In this document: piece after piece, positions 37,129-45,902 of the stretch
How the letters are laid out: every line of letters begins with the position of its first letter
How positions within the stretch are numbered: the stretch's first letter is position 1
Assembly (NCBI GenBank): GCA_012839805.1
Contig: DUMU01000008.1
Span: 56,630-120,629, forward strand
DNA length: 64,000 bases
From: Bacillota bacterium
GTDB taxonomy: Bacteria; Bacillota; Limnochordia; Limnochordales; DUMU01
Direction: 5' to 3'
Position numbers and translations under genes: made by a program
The notes under the pieces: generated by a model
What the model saw: only the letters and a program-made list of their open reading frames with translations
What the model was told of the DNA's origin: nothing
Database searches by the model: none

Positions 37129-37436
37129 GCTTCGATCCGTTCTACCAGCAGCTCCGTGAACGGCTGCCGGTGGCCCGTACGACGCCGGTAATTGTTCTTC
37201 GAGTGGAATTTCTGGATATACAATTTCGGCCCGCGCCCGTGGGCCACCACCGTGGCCAACACCCGGGCCTTCTCGACCAGGGGCCGGCCGACGGTCACCG
37301 TCTTTCCGTCCGCGACCAGCAGGACGCGGTCCAGGACCACCTGGCTCCCTGGCTCTGCCGGTAACTGCTCCACCCTAACCCTGAGCCCCGGCTCAACCTT
37401 CAGCTGCTTACCGCCGCTTTCTACGATGGCGTACAC
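37125..37436 (-). CDS. rplU: 50S ribosomal protein L21
   Basis: Ribosomal protein L21, 103 residues from the GTG at 37436, the exact usual length. It opens (M)[16 protein letters not shown] and ends [33 protein letters not shown] in family style. The open frame continues upstream to 37604, but that part corresponds to the leader region and is not L21-like. It is the first gene of the rplU-prp-rpmA unit with its own promoter, and the 130-base leader may fold for autoregulation as reported for L21 leaders in Firmicutes. Confidence 0.95.
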   Translation of the reverse strand: [103 protein letters not shown]

Positions 37437-37575
37437 ACCTTCACCCCGCTCCTGGCCCTGACTCGCCGTTCCCAGGTGACCTGCCCCCGGCGTCCGGCCG
37501 CAATCCTTCCCCGGCCGCCGGCCGGCGGGCGCTTGCAGTAAAAACCCGGAACGAGCGGTGGGAGCACACTCATTT

Positions 37576-37604
37576 ACTCTACCCGTTACCCCTGGCCCGG
37601 TCAA
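37576..37604 (-). promoter_or_regulatory. Sigma-A promoter of rplU-prp-rpmA
   Basis: Minus-strand TTGACC (37599-37604) is spaced 17 bases from TAGAGT (37576-37581). The TGA in the -35 box is the stop codon of rng. The leader from about 37569 to 37437 is GC-rich and contains palindromic CGCCGGCCGGCG. Confidence 0.78.
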
Positions 37605-39412
37605 GCAGTTATTCCCGCTACGCCCGTCGCCACGTCGCCGAGCTTGGTACCGGCTTCCCCGTTCCCCGGATCGGGCGGCGCAGGAGCGACCGGCCCGCCT
37701 TCTTCCTGCACCATCTTCCCCCGGGCATAAGTCCGGAACACCTTGGTCACTTCGACCTTCAGCCTTTTACCCACGTGCTTGCCCGCACCCTCGATGTTAA
37801 GAACATATCCTTCCAGCCGGGCAATGCCATCCTGCGGGTTGGTAACGTGGGGTTCTTCCACTTCCACATCCACGATCTGACCCGCGTGAACCGGCATCGC
37901 CCGTGCTTCCACCTCCGCCCGGGTACCGGCTGCCAGTACCCGGATGTCCTCCATGTGCAACCGGTCGTTGCCTTTTATATAGATGGTCTTCCCGGTCTCC
38001 TCTTCCAGTCGTTTCAGGTTGGATCCGCCGGTTCCGATCACCAGCGCGGCCACACTGGGATGGAGCGCGACCAGGATGGCTTCCACGTCGGACATCCGGG
38101 CCAGCTTCCTGATCTCTCGTTCGGCCCGGGCGCCGACCGTCTCCTCGGAAAAGATCCGTCCCGTTCCGTCACAGTAGGGACAGGAACGTTCCAAGAGGGA
38201 CGAGAGGCTCTGGCGGGTTTTCTTACGGGTAAGCTCGACTAAACCCAATTGCGTGAATCCCAAAATGTGCGTCTTGGTCTTGTCCTTACCGATTTGTTCC
38301 ACCAGCCGGGCCAGTACCTTCTTCTCGTCCTCCGGTGAGTCCATATCTATGAAGTCGACCACGATAATGCCGCCCAGGTTCCGCAGTCGCAGCTGGCGGG
38401 CGATCTCGGCCGTCGCCTCCAAATTCGTCTTGAGCACCGTGTCGGCGAGGTCGGTCGTCCCGGTGAACTTGCCAGTGTTCACGTCAATGCTGGTCAAAGC
38501 CTCGGTCTCGTCAATCACCAGGTAGCCTCCGGAGGGAAGCCACACCTTGCGGCGCAGTGCCCGCTCGATCTCGTTCTCGAGCCCCCGGGCCTCGAAGAGG
38601 GGCACTTCGCCCTCGTAAAGCTCCACCCGGGACCGCAGTTCCGGTGAAAGCCCCTTAAGCAATTGCAGGGTCTTCTGATACTCCGCCTTGGAGTCGATCA
38701 CCAGCCGATCGACCTCACTGGTGAAGATGTCCCGGACTACCCGGTAAACTAGATCGTAATCCTTGTACAGGAGGGCTGGGGCGGTCAGCTTACGTGCCCG
38801 GCTCTTGATTTTTTCCCAGGTGCGCAGCAAGAAACGGAGGTCCCGGGCCAGTTCCTCTTCGCTTTCACCCTCGGCGGCCGTACGCACGATCAAGCCCGCG
38901 TGCCGGGGCCGGAGCTTGCGGGCCAACGCTTTCAGGCGCTCCCGTTCTTGCTCGTCCTCGATGCGGCGGGATATGCCTGTATACTCCACCGTGGGCATAA
39001 GTACCAAAAAGCGCCCGGGGATGCTGAGATGGGTGATCACGCGGGCGCCTTTCGTGCCGATGGGATCCTTCGTAACTTGAACGATGATCTCCTGACCTTC
39101 CTTGAGGATTTCGCCGATGGCGTGGGGACGGGGGAGGTTTTTCGCCGGTTCGACCGCCTCGTTTTCTTCTCCTGCGTGACGCAGGTATCCGCCCAAATCG
39201 TCCACGTAAAGAAAGGCGTTCTTCTCAAGGCCGATATCGATGAAAGCGGCCTGCATACCGGGAAGAACGTTCATGACCCGTCCTTTATATATGTTGCCCG
39301 CTACCCTTTGGTTGTTCTCTCGCTCGATGTGTAACTCCACCAGCCGTCCTTCTTCGAGAACGGCCGCCCGGGTCTCCATGCGGTTCACATTGACGAGGAT
39401 TTCTTTGCTCAT
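37601..39412 (-). CDS. rng: Ribonuclease G/E
   Basis: Endoribonuclease of the RNase E/G family, 603 residues from the ATG at 39412 (MSKEILVNVNR). It has an S1 domain with the VGNIYKGRV-type segment near residues 37-110 and the catalytic region with SIDVNTGKFTG and VVDFIDM. The zinc-link CPYCDGTG is also visible. The length fits RNase G-like proteins of Clostridia, without the RNase E degradosome scaffold. The frame stays open 101 codons upstream but is not family-like. It lies beside rplU as in many Firmicutes. Confidence 0.94.
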   Translation of the reverse strand: MSKEILVNVNRMETRAAVLEEGRLVELHIERENNQRVAGNIYKGRVMNVLPGMQAAFIDIGLEKNAFLYVDDLGGYLRHAGEENEAVEPAKNLPRPHAIGEILKEGQEIIVQVTKDPIGTKGARVITHLSIPGRFLVLMPTVEYTGISRRIEDEQERERLKALARKLRPRHAGLIVRTAAEGESEEELARDLRFLLRTWEKIKSRARKLTAPALLYKDYDLVYRVVRDIFTSEVDRLVIDSKAEYQKTLQLLKGLSPELRSRVELYEGEVPLFEARGLENEIERALRRKVWLPSGGYLVIDETEALTSIDVNTGKFTGTTDLADTVLKTNLEATAEIARQLRLRNLGGIIVVDFIDMDSPEDEKKVLARLVEQIGKDKTKTHILGFTQLGLVELTRKKTRQSLSSLLERSCPYCDGTGRIFSEETVGARAEREIRKLARMSDVEAILVALHPSVAALVIGTGGSNLKRLEEETGKTIYIKGNDRLHMEDIRVLAAGTRAEVEARAMPVHAGQIVDVEVEEPHVTNPQDGIARLEGYVLNIEGAGKHVGKRLKVEVTKVFRTYARGKMVQEEGGPVAPAPPDPGNGEAGTKLGDVATGVAGITA

Positions 39413-39890
39413 CCCTACCCCATCACTCCCTCGATCGGTCCGGGCCGGAGCCTGGCTCGGGGAGACTGGCGGGCCGGCGCGACAAACCAGCACCGGGGAG
39501 GCCGGCGACGCGTGACCCTCCACGGTGGCGAATCCCTTGCTCGGAGGAAAAGGCCGGCTCACCGCTGGGAGGCAGGAGGAACGAGACCAACCGCGCGCGA
39601 CCGTAAACACGAGCAAACCTTGGGGGTCAAACGCCCCGGCAGAGACCCCGAGGCCTACCAGCTGCTCTTTCCCCTGCCTGACTCGCTTAGGATGAGCCGA
39701 TCCGACGACGAGCATGCGCCGCGGGATCGTGCACCGGGAGCACCCAACGAACTCAAATCAAGCAAGCGAATCAAGCCCAACTCAAGCCGACCCCCAGCCA
39801 GGGTCAAATCTGAGCCTGAAGCCAGAGGTCCAGACGGAACCCATCGAAACTTTGTTCGGGACAAACTGTATCATAATGACCGGTTGCTCG
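39413..39890 (-). other. Long untranslated leader of rng
   Basis: A 478-base stretch with no convincing gene. A promoter at its far end (39865-39894) would give an rng message with a leader of about 440 bases. The segment 39750-39790 is AT-richer than its surroundings and contains imperfect repeats of TCAAGC. Long leaders are used for autoregulation in E. coli rne, so a similar role is possible here but unproven. Confidence 0.5.
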
Positions 39891-39894
39891 TCAA
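39865..39894 (-). promoter_or_regulatory. Candidate sigma-A promoter upstream of rng
   Basis: Minus-strand TTGACG (39889-39894) is spaced 18 bases from TACAGT (39865-39870), preceded by an extended -10 TG. The -35 box contains the stop codon of the SpoIVFB-like gene. Confidence 0.65.
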
Positions 39895-40799
39895 TGAGCG
39901 GGACTTGCCCGCCGGCTTGCTTCCACTATCGCCTTCACGGGAACGGCCAGGCCGTGCCTCCGGGCCAGAGCGAAGAGTTCGGCCTCGTTTAGCAGTGCCC
40001 GGGGACGGCCCCGCCCGTCGACCGCCACCACCCAATGATATCTGTGCGGTAGCAGGCGCTGGACCACCATTTGTAAGGGCTCCTCCTCATGCACTACCAG
40101 CCAGCGGCCCTCCCGGATTCCCGTAAGCCAGTTCCCGAGACCGCTTGTCTTTTGCAACACGTACCGCTGGAACGAAAGTGAACCCGCCCGGGACTCGCTG
40201 CGGGCCGCGATCCAAAAGAAAACTCCGGTCAGGAGGAAACTGAAGCCGGGCAGGCCCGCGTTGTTCCAAAGCAAGATCCCTCCCGACGCGGTGACCAGCA
40301 GGCCCAACCCCTGCCCCGCGGCGGCGAGCCGGCGGGTAGCCTGCGTCCATCCCACCCGGGAGGCGAGGAGAGCTCGCACGACCCTTCCTCCGTCCAGCGG
40401 GAGACCCGGCAGCAGGTTAAAAAGGGCGAGGCTCAGATTGACCACGGTCCACATGGAAAGCAGCGCCGGATCAAGGAGATGGCCGGCCATCCCGGCCAAT
40501 GCGGGTGCCGCGGCGGCCAGCAGCAGATTGCAGAAGGGACCGGCCAGAGCGATGCTGATCTCCACTGACGGATCCAGAACTGTCAGTTCCGGGATACAGG
40601 CGCGCCCGCCGAAAGGGGTGAGTTCCACCCGGGACACGCGGAGCCCGTAGTGGTGGGCGACCAGCGCGTGGGCTATCTCGTGCAAGAGCACGAGTCCCAG
40701 AAAGAGGAGCCCGGCTGCGAGACGTCCCATACCGGCCAGGACAACCAGGGCGACGATCAAAAGCGGATCCACGGAGATCCAGGGAAAGCGCATTGCCAT
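39891..40799 (-). CDS. SpoIVFB-like site-2 metalloprotease (M50)
   Basis: Intramembrane zinc protease of 302 residues. The metal motif HEIAH is at residues 40-44, and the third ligand is in NLLPGLPLDGGR (Asp136). About six membrane segments are followed by a cytosolic C-terminal part of about 90 residues resembling a CBS domain, the layout of SpoIVFB that cleaves pro-sigma-K. Position between minCDE/rodA and rng/rplU also matches the spoIVFB locus. No spoIVFA partner is found next to it. Confidence 0.87.
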   Translation of the reverse strand: MAMRFPWISVDPLLIVALVVLAGMGRLAAGLLFLGLVLLHEIAHALVAHHYGLRVSRVELTPFGGRACIPELTVLDPSVEISIALAGPFCNLLLAAAAPALAGMAGHLLDPALLSMWTVVNLSLALFNLLPGLPLDGGRVVRALLASRVGWTQATRRLAAAGQGLGLLVTASGGILLWNNAGLPGFSFLLTGVFFWIAARSESRAGSLSFQRYVLQKTSGLGNWLTGIREGRWLVVHEEEPLQMVVQRLLPHRYHWVVAVDGRGRPRALLNEAELFALARRHGLAVPVKAIVEASRRASPAH

Positions 40800-40953
40800 G
40801 CTCCCGCGACCTGCCCCCTCCTCAGAGCCCAGCCAGGCGGTGGGCTAGATTGTTGTCTCGAAACTACGGGTGAACCCGGGCGCCTGCTACCGAATGTATT
40901 CGGGCAGCGTTCACGGCTAGAAGCCAGGCGTGCTAATCGGGTGAGGAGGGAGT

Positions 40954-42087
40954 CTAAAAAAGAATCTTATGACGCCGCATTTCCACGTTGAGCAGGAGGG
41001 CGATGGCCGCCAGGTTCGTGACCAGCGAGGAGCCCCCGTAGCTCAGGAAAGGAAGCGGTATGCCCGTTACCGGCATAACGCCGAGGGCCATACCCACGTT
41101 GACCAGGATGTGGACCAGGAACATGGCCAGCACTCCGGCGCTCAGGTAGACCCCGAATGCATCCTTCGCTTTCTGAGTCACCTGCAAGGCCCGCCACAAA
41201 AGCAAAAAGAAAAGCCCGAGGAGAGCGGTGGTTCCGAGGAAACCCAGTTCCTCTCCCACGACCGAAAAAATGAAGTCGGTATGCCGTGCCGGCAAGAAGG
41301 CAAGTTGCGTCTGGGAACCGGAGAAAAGTCCTTTACCCGTCAGGCGTCCCGACCCGACGGCAATCATGGACTGGATGACGTTCCATCCTGCACCGGTCGC
41401 ATCCCGGTAGGGGTCTAAGAAAACGAGGAGCCGTTGCACCTGGTAAGGGTGGACTATCTTTAGATCGACTCCGTGGAGCACGAGGTAGGCAACGAGGATC
41501 ACCGTGCCCAGGCCTGAAGCAAAGACCAGCACGAGATGCAAGGGTTTTGCCCCGGCCACGAAGAGCATGCCGAGGAGAATACCGGCAAAGACGATGGCGG
41601 TTCCGAAATCGGGCTGCGCCAGGATCAGCACGAGCATCGGTCCCGCAATCAAAAAGGGTACCACCAGATCCCGCCAGCGGCCTTCGGGAGGATGGAGCTC
41701 CAGATAGCGGGCGAGGACGATGATGAAAACGAGCTTAGCCGGCTCGGAAGGTTGGATACTGAAGCCTCCGAGCCGAAGCCAGCTGGAGGCACCTGAGATC
41801 GCCTCTGTGAGCAGAACGAGGAACAAGACACCCAGGGTACTCAGGTAAAGGGGTCTGATCCAGTCGGCAAAACGGTGATAGTCGACGATGAGGATCGGCA
41901 GGGCAACGAGCAGGCCGGCAGCGGCGGAAAGTATCTGTCTCGTGACGAAATAGTAAGGCCCGACCGGAAGACCCGGCAGACCCCGGTGGGTGGCCGAGAA
42001 AATGGCAAGGAACCCCACCGACATCAAAGACGCGGCCACCCCTACCAGATACCAATCTAAGTAGCGTAGGAGCCGCCGCTCTACCAC
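40954..42087 (-). CDS. rodA: Peptidoglycan polymerase RodA (SEDS family)
   Basis: SEDS glycosyltransferase of 377 residues with about ten membrane segments, polymerising glycan strands during cell elongation. Conserved motifs include SWLRLGGFSIQPSEPAK, AQPDFGTA, LPARHTDFIFSVVGEELGF and PVTGIPLPFLSYGGSS. It starts with GTG four bases after minE. Its class B partner is mrdA in the same gene cluster, which favours RodA over FtsW or SpoVE. Confidence 0.93.
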   Translation of the reverse strand: MVERRLLRYLDWYLVGVAASLMSVGFLAIFSATHRGLPGLPVGPYYFVTRQILSAAAGLLVALPILIVDYHRFADWIRPLYLSTLGVLFLVLLTEAISGASSWLRLGGFSIQPSEPAKLVFIIVLARYLELHPPEGRWRDLVVPFLIAGPMLVLILAQPDFGTAIVFAGILLGMLFVAGAKPLHLVLVFASGLGTVILVAYLVLHGVDLKIVHPYQVQRLLVFLDPYRDATGAGWNVIQSMIAVGSGRLTGKGLFSGSQTQLAFLPARHTDFIFSVVGEELGFLGTTALLGLFFLLLWRALQVTQKAKDAFGVYLSAGVLAMFLVHILVNVGMALGVMPVTGIPLPFLSYGGSSLVTNLAAIALLLNVEMRRHKILF

Positions 42088-42091
42088 GGTC

Positions 42092-42370
42092 CTAGAGCCT
42101 CTGGCGCAGGCCCCGGATAGGAATGCTGGCTACCAGGGCCATTTGCGAATCCTCCGTGGAAAGAGTGACGTCCAGTCCGGATTCATCTATGTCCATGTAC
42201 TTCGAGATCACCGCGATCAGCTCATCTTTAAGCAACGGCAGGACGCGGTCGGGAGTGACTCCCGCGCGGTCGTGGACCAGCACGAGACGCAGGCGTTCTT
42301 TAGCCTGCTCCTTGCTGGGCCTTTCGGACTCTTTTCCCCATAAACGCTGTAGCAGCTGCAACACCGTCAC
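42092..42370 (-). CDS. minE: Cell division topological specificity factor MinE
   Basis: MinE, 92 residues, drives oscillation of MinCD so that FtsZ assembles mid-cell. The anti-MinCD segment (KERLRLVLVHDRAGVTPD) and the topological domain (MDIDESGLDVTLS) are both present. I choose the GTG at 42370, 7 bases after GGGAGGT; the longer frame to 42430 overlaps minD and is not conserved. MinE is absent from Bacillus, so its presence with MinD argues for a Clostridia-type host. Confidence 0.94.
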   Translation of the reverse strand: MTVLQLLQRLWGKESERPSKEQAKERLRLVLVHDRAGVTPDRVLPLLKDELIAVISKYMDIDESGLDVTLSTEDSQMALVASIPIRGLRQRL

Positions 42371-42384
42371 GCGCGAGACCTCCC

Positions 42385-43188
42385 TCAACGGGACTGAAGC
42401 CCGATGAACCGGCGGAGCCTGCCGATCCACCCGTCGGTCGCCTGGGGCGGGACCAGGGGCAGATCCTCCCCCTCCAGCCGGCGCGCGATCTCCCGGTATG
42501 CCTGCCCCGCCCGGGAATGCGGATCCAGAGCGACCGGCTCGCCCCGGTTGGTCGAGACGATGATGCTCTCGTCGTCCGGGATGATCCCGATCGGCTTGAT
42601 CGCCAGGATCTCCAGGACGTCATCCATGTTCATCATATCACCCCGGCGGACCATATCGAGCCGTACCCGGTTGAGGATGAGGCGGGGCTCGTGGAGCTCG
42701 GCCGCTTCGAGAAGCCCTATGATACGATCGGCATCGCGTACAGCCGAGACCTCCGGTGTGGTGACGATCAGGGCTTCGGAGGCTCCGGCAATGGCATTCT
42801 TGAACCCCCGCTCGATGCCCGCCGGCGAATCCACCAGCACATAGTCGAACTCTTCTGCCAGATCCGCCGTGATCTTGCGCATCTGTTCGGGAGCGACCGC
42901 TTCCTTGTCCCGCGTCTGGGCTGCGGGCAGAAGAAAGAGCGTATCGCAGCGCTTGTCCCGGATGAGCGCTTGCCGCAGGCGGCAGCTTCCTTCGGCCACG
43001 TGCACCAGGTCGTAGACGATCCGGTTCTCCAGCCCCAGGACGACATCCAGGTTTCGAAGCCCGATGTCGGCGTCGATCAGGACTACCCGGCGGCCGAGTT
43101 GCGCCAGGGCCATCCCCACGTTGGCGGTGGTCGTGGTCTTTCCCACGCCTCCTTTGCCGCTCGTGATCACTATGACTCTTCCTGCCAT
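42385..43188 (-). CDS. minD: Septum site-determining ATPase MinD
   Basis: Membrane-associated ATPase of 267 residues. The deviant Walker A motif SGKGGVGKTTT is at residues 10-20, followed by DADIGLRNLDVVLGLENRIVYD, which is diagnostic of MinD. The DSPAGIE motif and a C-terminal amphipathic segment for membrane binding (IGRLRRFIGLQ) are visible. It is flanked by minC and minE in one operon. Confidence 0.97.
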   Translation of the reverse strand: MAGRVIVITSGKGGVGKTTTTANVGMALAQLGRRVVLIDADIGLRNLDVVLGLENRIVYDLVHVAEGSCRLRQALIRDKRCDTLFLLPAAQTRDKEAVAPEQMRKITADLAEEFDYVLVDSPAGIERGFKNAIAGASEALIVTTPEVSAVRDADRIIGLLEAAELHEPRLILNRVRLDMVRRGDMMNMDDVLEILAIKPIGIIPDDESIIVSTNRGEPVALDPHSRAGQAYREIARRLEGEDLPLVPPQATDGWIGRLRRFIGLQSR

Positions 43189-43250
43189 CTCGACCAGCCC
43201 CCTTAAGTCCGCTCCTCCTGACCGGCGCTCCCTGCAGACACCAGCAGCTA

Positions 43251-43955
43251 TCAGTAGTTGAGCAACGGACGTACCACGATCTGTTCTCCTCGGATCTCCG
43301 CCTGCTCGGGCCCCCGGGCCGGAGGGGCGTCGTCGGGAGCCCGGGAGATCAGCTGGGCGATCCGCAGCTGCATGGGGGCGAACTGGAGGGCCACCACCAC
43401 CGCCTTCCGGTCGCCACCCGCTCCCGCATGCACCATTCCCCGGAGCCGGCCCAGGATGATCACATCTCCGGTGGCGATCACTTCTGCTCCCGGGTGAACA
43501 TCACCGAATAGCACCACGTGCCCGTCGAAGCGCAACCGCTGCCCGGAGCGGAGCGTGCGGCGAATATAGAGAGTCCGGAGCCCGTCCGCGGAATCGGTCC
43601 CCCGTCCGTCTGAGACACCAACCCCGGGACGCCCGGCTCCCGATGAGGTCGGAGCAGGAGCCGTGCGGGCAACCGGAGCGCCGGTGGCGGTAGCCGCAGC
43701 GGAAGCGGTAGCCGGATCGGAGCTCGCCATCAGCAGCCCGTGCTCGGCTATTACCCGTTCCAGCTCCTTGCGCTCGCTCTCCTGCACGTTACGCCCGCCC
43801 CAGTCCACCCGGATCTCCCCGCCCCGGTAGAAGCTGGCCGCCTCTTGAAGACGCCCCGAGAGGTGCGAGAGCAGCTCGGGGAAAGGTACCGTTCCGTCCA
43901 AATAGAGCATCAACCCTTCACGGGTTCCTCTAAAGACGATCTTCGGCTTCCTCAC
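43251..43955 (-). CDS. minC: Septum formation inhibitor MinC
   Basis: FtsZ assembly inhibitor, 234 residues. An N-terminal inhibitory domain (about 1-75, VFRGTREGLMLYLDG) is joined by an Ala/Thr/Pro-rich linker of about 45 residues to the C-terminal beta-helix domain. That domain carries RRTLRSGQRLRFDGHVVLFGDVHPGAEVIATGDVIILGRLRG. The C-terminal part binds MinD. It lies 9 bases after mrdA. Confidence 0.95.
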   Translation of the reverse strand: MRKPKIVFRGTREGLMLYLDGTVPFPELLSHLSGRLQEAASFYRGGEIRVDWGGRNVQESERKELERVIAEHGLLMASSDPATASAAATATGAPVARTAPAPTSSGAGRPGVGVSDGRGTDSADGLRTLYIRRTLRSGQRLRFDGHVVLFGDVHPGAEVIATGDVIILGRLRGMVHAGAGGDRKAVVVALQFAPMQLRIAQLISRAPDDAPPARGPEQAEIRGEQIVVRPLLNY

Positions 43956-43964
43956 GTACCGAAT

Positions 43965-45902
43965 TCACCGCCCGTGTTCGTCGGGGCTCGCCTGCGGGCC
44001 TACCGAAGGGTTTTCGACAGCGCGGGCTCCCTTCCTGCCGTCCTGGAGGCCCGTTTGCCACCAAGCCGGCAGGGCGGGCGGGCGGGAACGGGCCGCGAAA
44101 TAGGCATCCAGGACGGCCCGGGCGATGGGGGCGGCGGCCGAAGCACCGCCTTCGCCGTGTTCCACCATGGCTACGACCACCACCTCCGGGTCTCCTACCG
44201 GTGCGTAAGCGGCGAACCAGCCATGGGAGGGTCCGTTGGAGAGTTCGGCGGTGCCGGTCTTGCCGGCTACCGGGTATTTGACCCCGATGAACGCCCCATA
44301 CGCGGTTCCCCCCGGTTGAACCACCTTCTGTAAACCTCGTTCCACCGTCTCCCATACCTCACGGGGTAAGTCCACCTGTCTTCCCACCACCGGTTCGGTG
44401 TGCTCGAGCCACTCACCCTGTGGCGATACCTTCCCGGCTACCAGATACGGGCGGAACGCCACGCCCCGGTTGGCGATGAGCATGTAAAGCTGGGCCACCT
44501 GCAAGGGAGTGGCCGTCATGAAGCCCTGACCGATGGCAAAGTCCAGGGTTTCCGCAGGATACCAAATCTGATAGGCCAAGGGACGGTCTTGGAAGAGAGA
44601 CCGCTTGTACTCCCGGTCCGGGACGGTGCCGGTTTTTTCTTCCGGGTAAAAATCAAGGCCGGTCGGGGCCCCGAAACCCAGGAGGCGGGCATAATAAGAA
44701 AGATCGTCTACACCCACGAGTTCTCCCAGATGCCAGAAGTAATCATTGGAAGATACGGCAAAAGCCCGGTACATGTCTACCCAGCCGTGGGGAGCCTTGT
44801 GAGCCTGGATGTTCCAGTCTACTTTCCCGTAGGGGCCATAGCCATCCGCGTAATACCGGTCTTCCGGCTTGACCACCCCTTTCATCAGAGCGGCGATGGC
44901 GGTCACGGGCTTGAAAACGGAACCAGGGGGGTAAATGCCGCTGAGCGCCCGGTTAAGGAGGGCCGAGGGTGGCCCCAGGAGGCTGGTGAAGTACGCTCCC
45001 CGGTCAGGGCCGTTGGTCAAACGGTTGGGATCGTAGGCCGGCTGGCTGGCCAGGGCGAGGATCGCCCCCGAGCGAAGATCCAGCACGACCACCGACCCGG
45101 CGTGTCGTACCCCCGGCCTTCGCCGGTCGAGCCGGCTGATCGACTTGGACAAAGCTTCCTCCGCCGCTTTCTGGAGGTCGAGGTCGATCGTGAGCACCAG
45201 GCTCGTGCCGGGGGTAGCAGGCAGTTCACCCAGCACCTGAACCGGTTTAAGGGAGGCGTCCACCTCAACCTGCTGCCCGCCGGGAACTCCCCGTAGATCT
45301 CTTTCATACAGGCGTTCGATCCCCGTCTTACCTACCTGGTCCGTGCCCACGTAACCCTGGCCGCGCCAGCGCTTCAGCTCATCGAGGTCGATCGGGCCGA
45401 GATAACCGAAGACGTGGGCTCCGAGGCTCCCGTAAGGGTAGGAGCGGGTTGGCATGTCCATAATGAAAACACCCGGTAGTTCGTCCCGCCGCTCTTCGAT
45501 CGCGATCACTGCTTGGGGATCGACGTCCCGTTCAAGTACAATGGGAACCGGCGATCCTGCTCCTTTAGCCAGAGCCTCCTTCAATCTGTCGGCCGGAATC
45601 TTAAGGATGCCGGCCAGCTCATTCAGCACTCGCTCACTGTCACGAGGAAGCCCTTCCGGCCAGGCGACCACCGCGAAGGAGGTCCGGTTGCTCACCAGGA
45701 CCCGGCCGAAACGATCGTAGAGAAGCCCTCGGGGTGCTCCCGTGCGCATCAGCCGGATGCGGTTTCCCTCCGCCCGGCGCGCGTATTCGTCACCATTTAC
45801 CAGTTGCAGATCGACCAGCCGGGCGAAGAGCAGAAAGAGCACTATCGCGATCAGGACGCGCAGGATAAGAATGCGCCGTTCCAACTGAGTTTCATCGACC
45901 AT
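43965..45902 (-). CDS. mrdA: Penicillin-binding protein 2 (elongation transpeptidase)
   Basis: Class B penicillin-binding protein of 645 residues that crosslinks peptidoglycan during elongation with RodA. One membrane anchor lies near residues 12-35, followed by a pedestal domain and the transpeptidase domain. The active-site serine is in SVFK (328-331), SSN is at 384-386 and KTG at 548-550. A tail of about 40 residues follows the last motif. It overlaps mreD by 11 bases, consistent with an mreBCD-mrdA operon. Confidence 0.95.
   Translation of the reverse strand: MVDETQLERRILILRVLIAIVLFLLFARLVDLQLVNGDEYARRAEGNRIRLMRTGAPRGLLYDRFGRVLVSNRTSFAVVAWPEGLPRDSERVLNELAGILKIPADRLKEALAKGAGSPVPIVLERDVDPQAVIAIEERRDELPGVFIMDMPTRSYPYGSLGAHVFGYLGPIDLDELKRWRGQGYVGTDQVGKTGIERLYERDLRGVPGGQQVEVDASLKPVQVLGELPATPGTSLVLTIDLDLQKAAEEALSKSISRLDRRRPGVRHAGSVVVLDLRSGAILALASQPAYDPNRLTNGPDRGAYFTSLLGPPSALLNRALSGIYPPGSVFKPVTAIAALMKGVVKPEDRYYADGYGPYGKVDWNIQAHKAPHGWVDMYRAFAVSSNDYFWHLGELVGVDDLSYYARLLGFGAPTGLDFYPEEKTGTVPDREYKRSLFQDRPLAYQIWYPAETLDFAIGQGFMTATPLQVAQLYMLIANRGVAFRPYLVAGKVSPQGEWLEHTEPVVGRQVDLPREVWETVERGLQKVVQPGGTAYGAFIGVKYPVAGKTGTAELSNGPSHGWFAAYAPVGDPEVVVVAMVEHGEGGASAAAPIARAVLDAYFAARSRPPALPAWWQTGLQDGRKGARAVENPSVGPQASPDEHGR

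Noticed and set aside
39413..39715. N-terminal extension of RNase G/E by 101 codons
   Set aside because: The frame is open but the sequence is unlike the family, and a normal ATG with family start (MSKEILVNVNR) is present at 39412.
39750..39790. TCAAGC-type repeats as a CRISPR array
   Set aside because: Units are too short and irregular and no spacers or cas genes are present.
39655..39864. 69-codon minus-strand frame in the rng leader
   Set aside because: No ribosome site, TTG-type start and no conserved features, so I do not call a gene.
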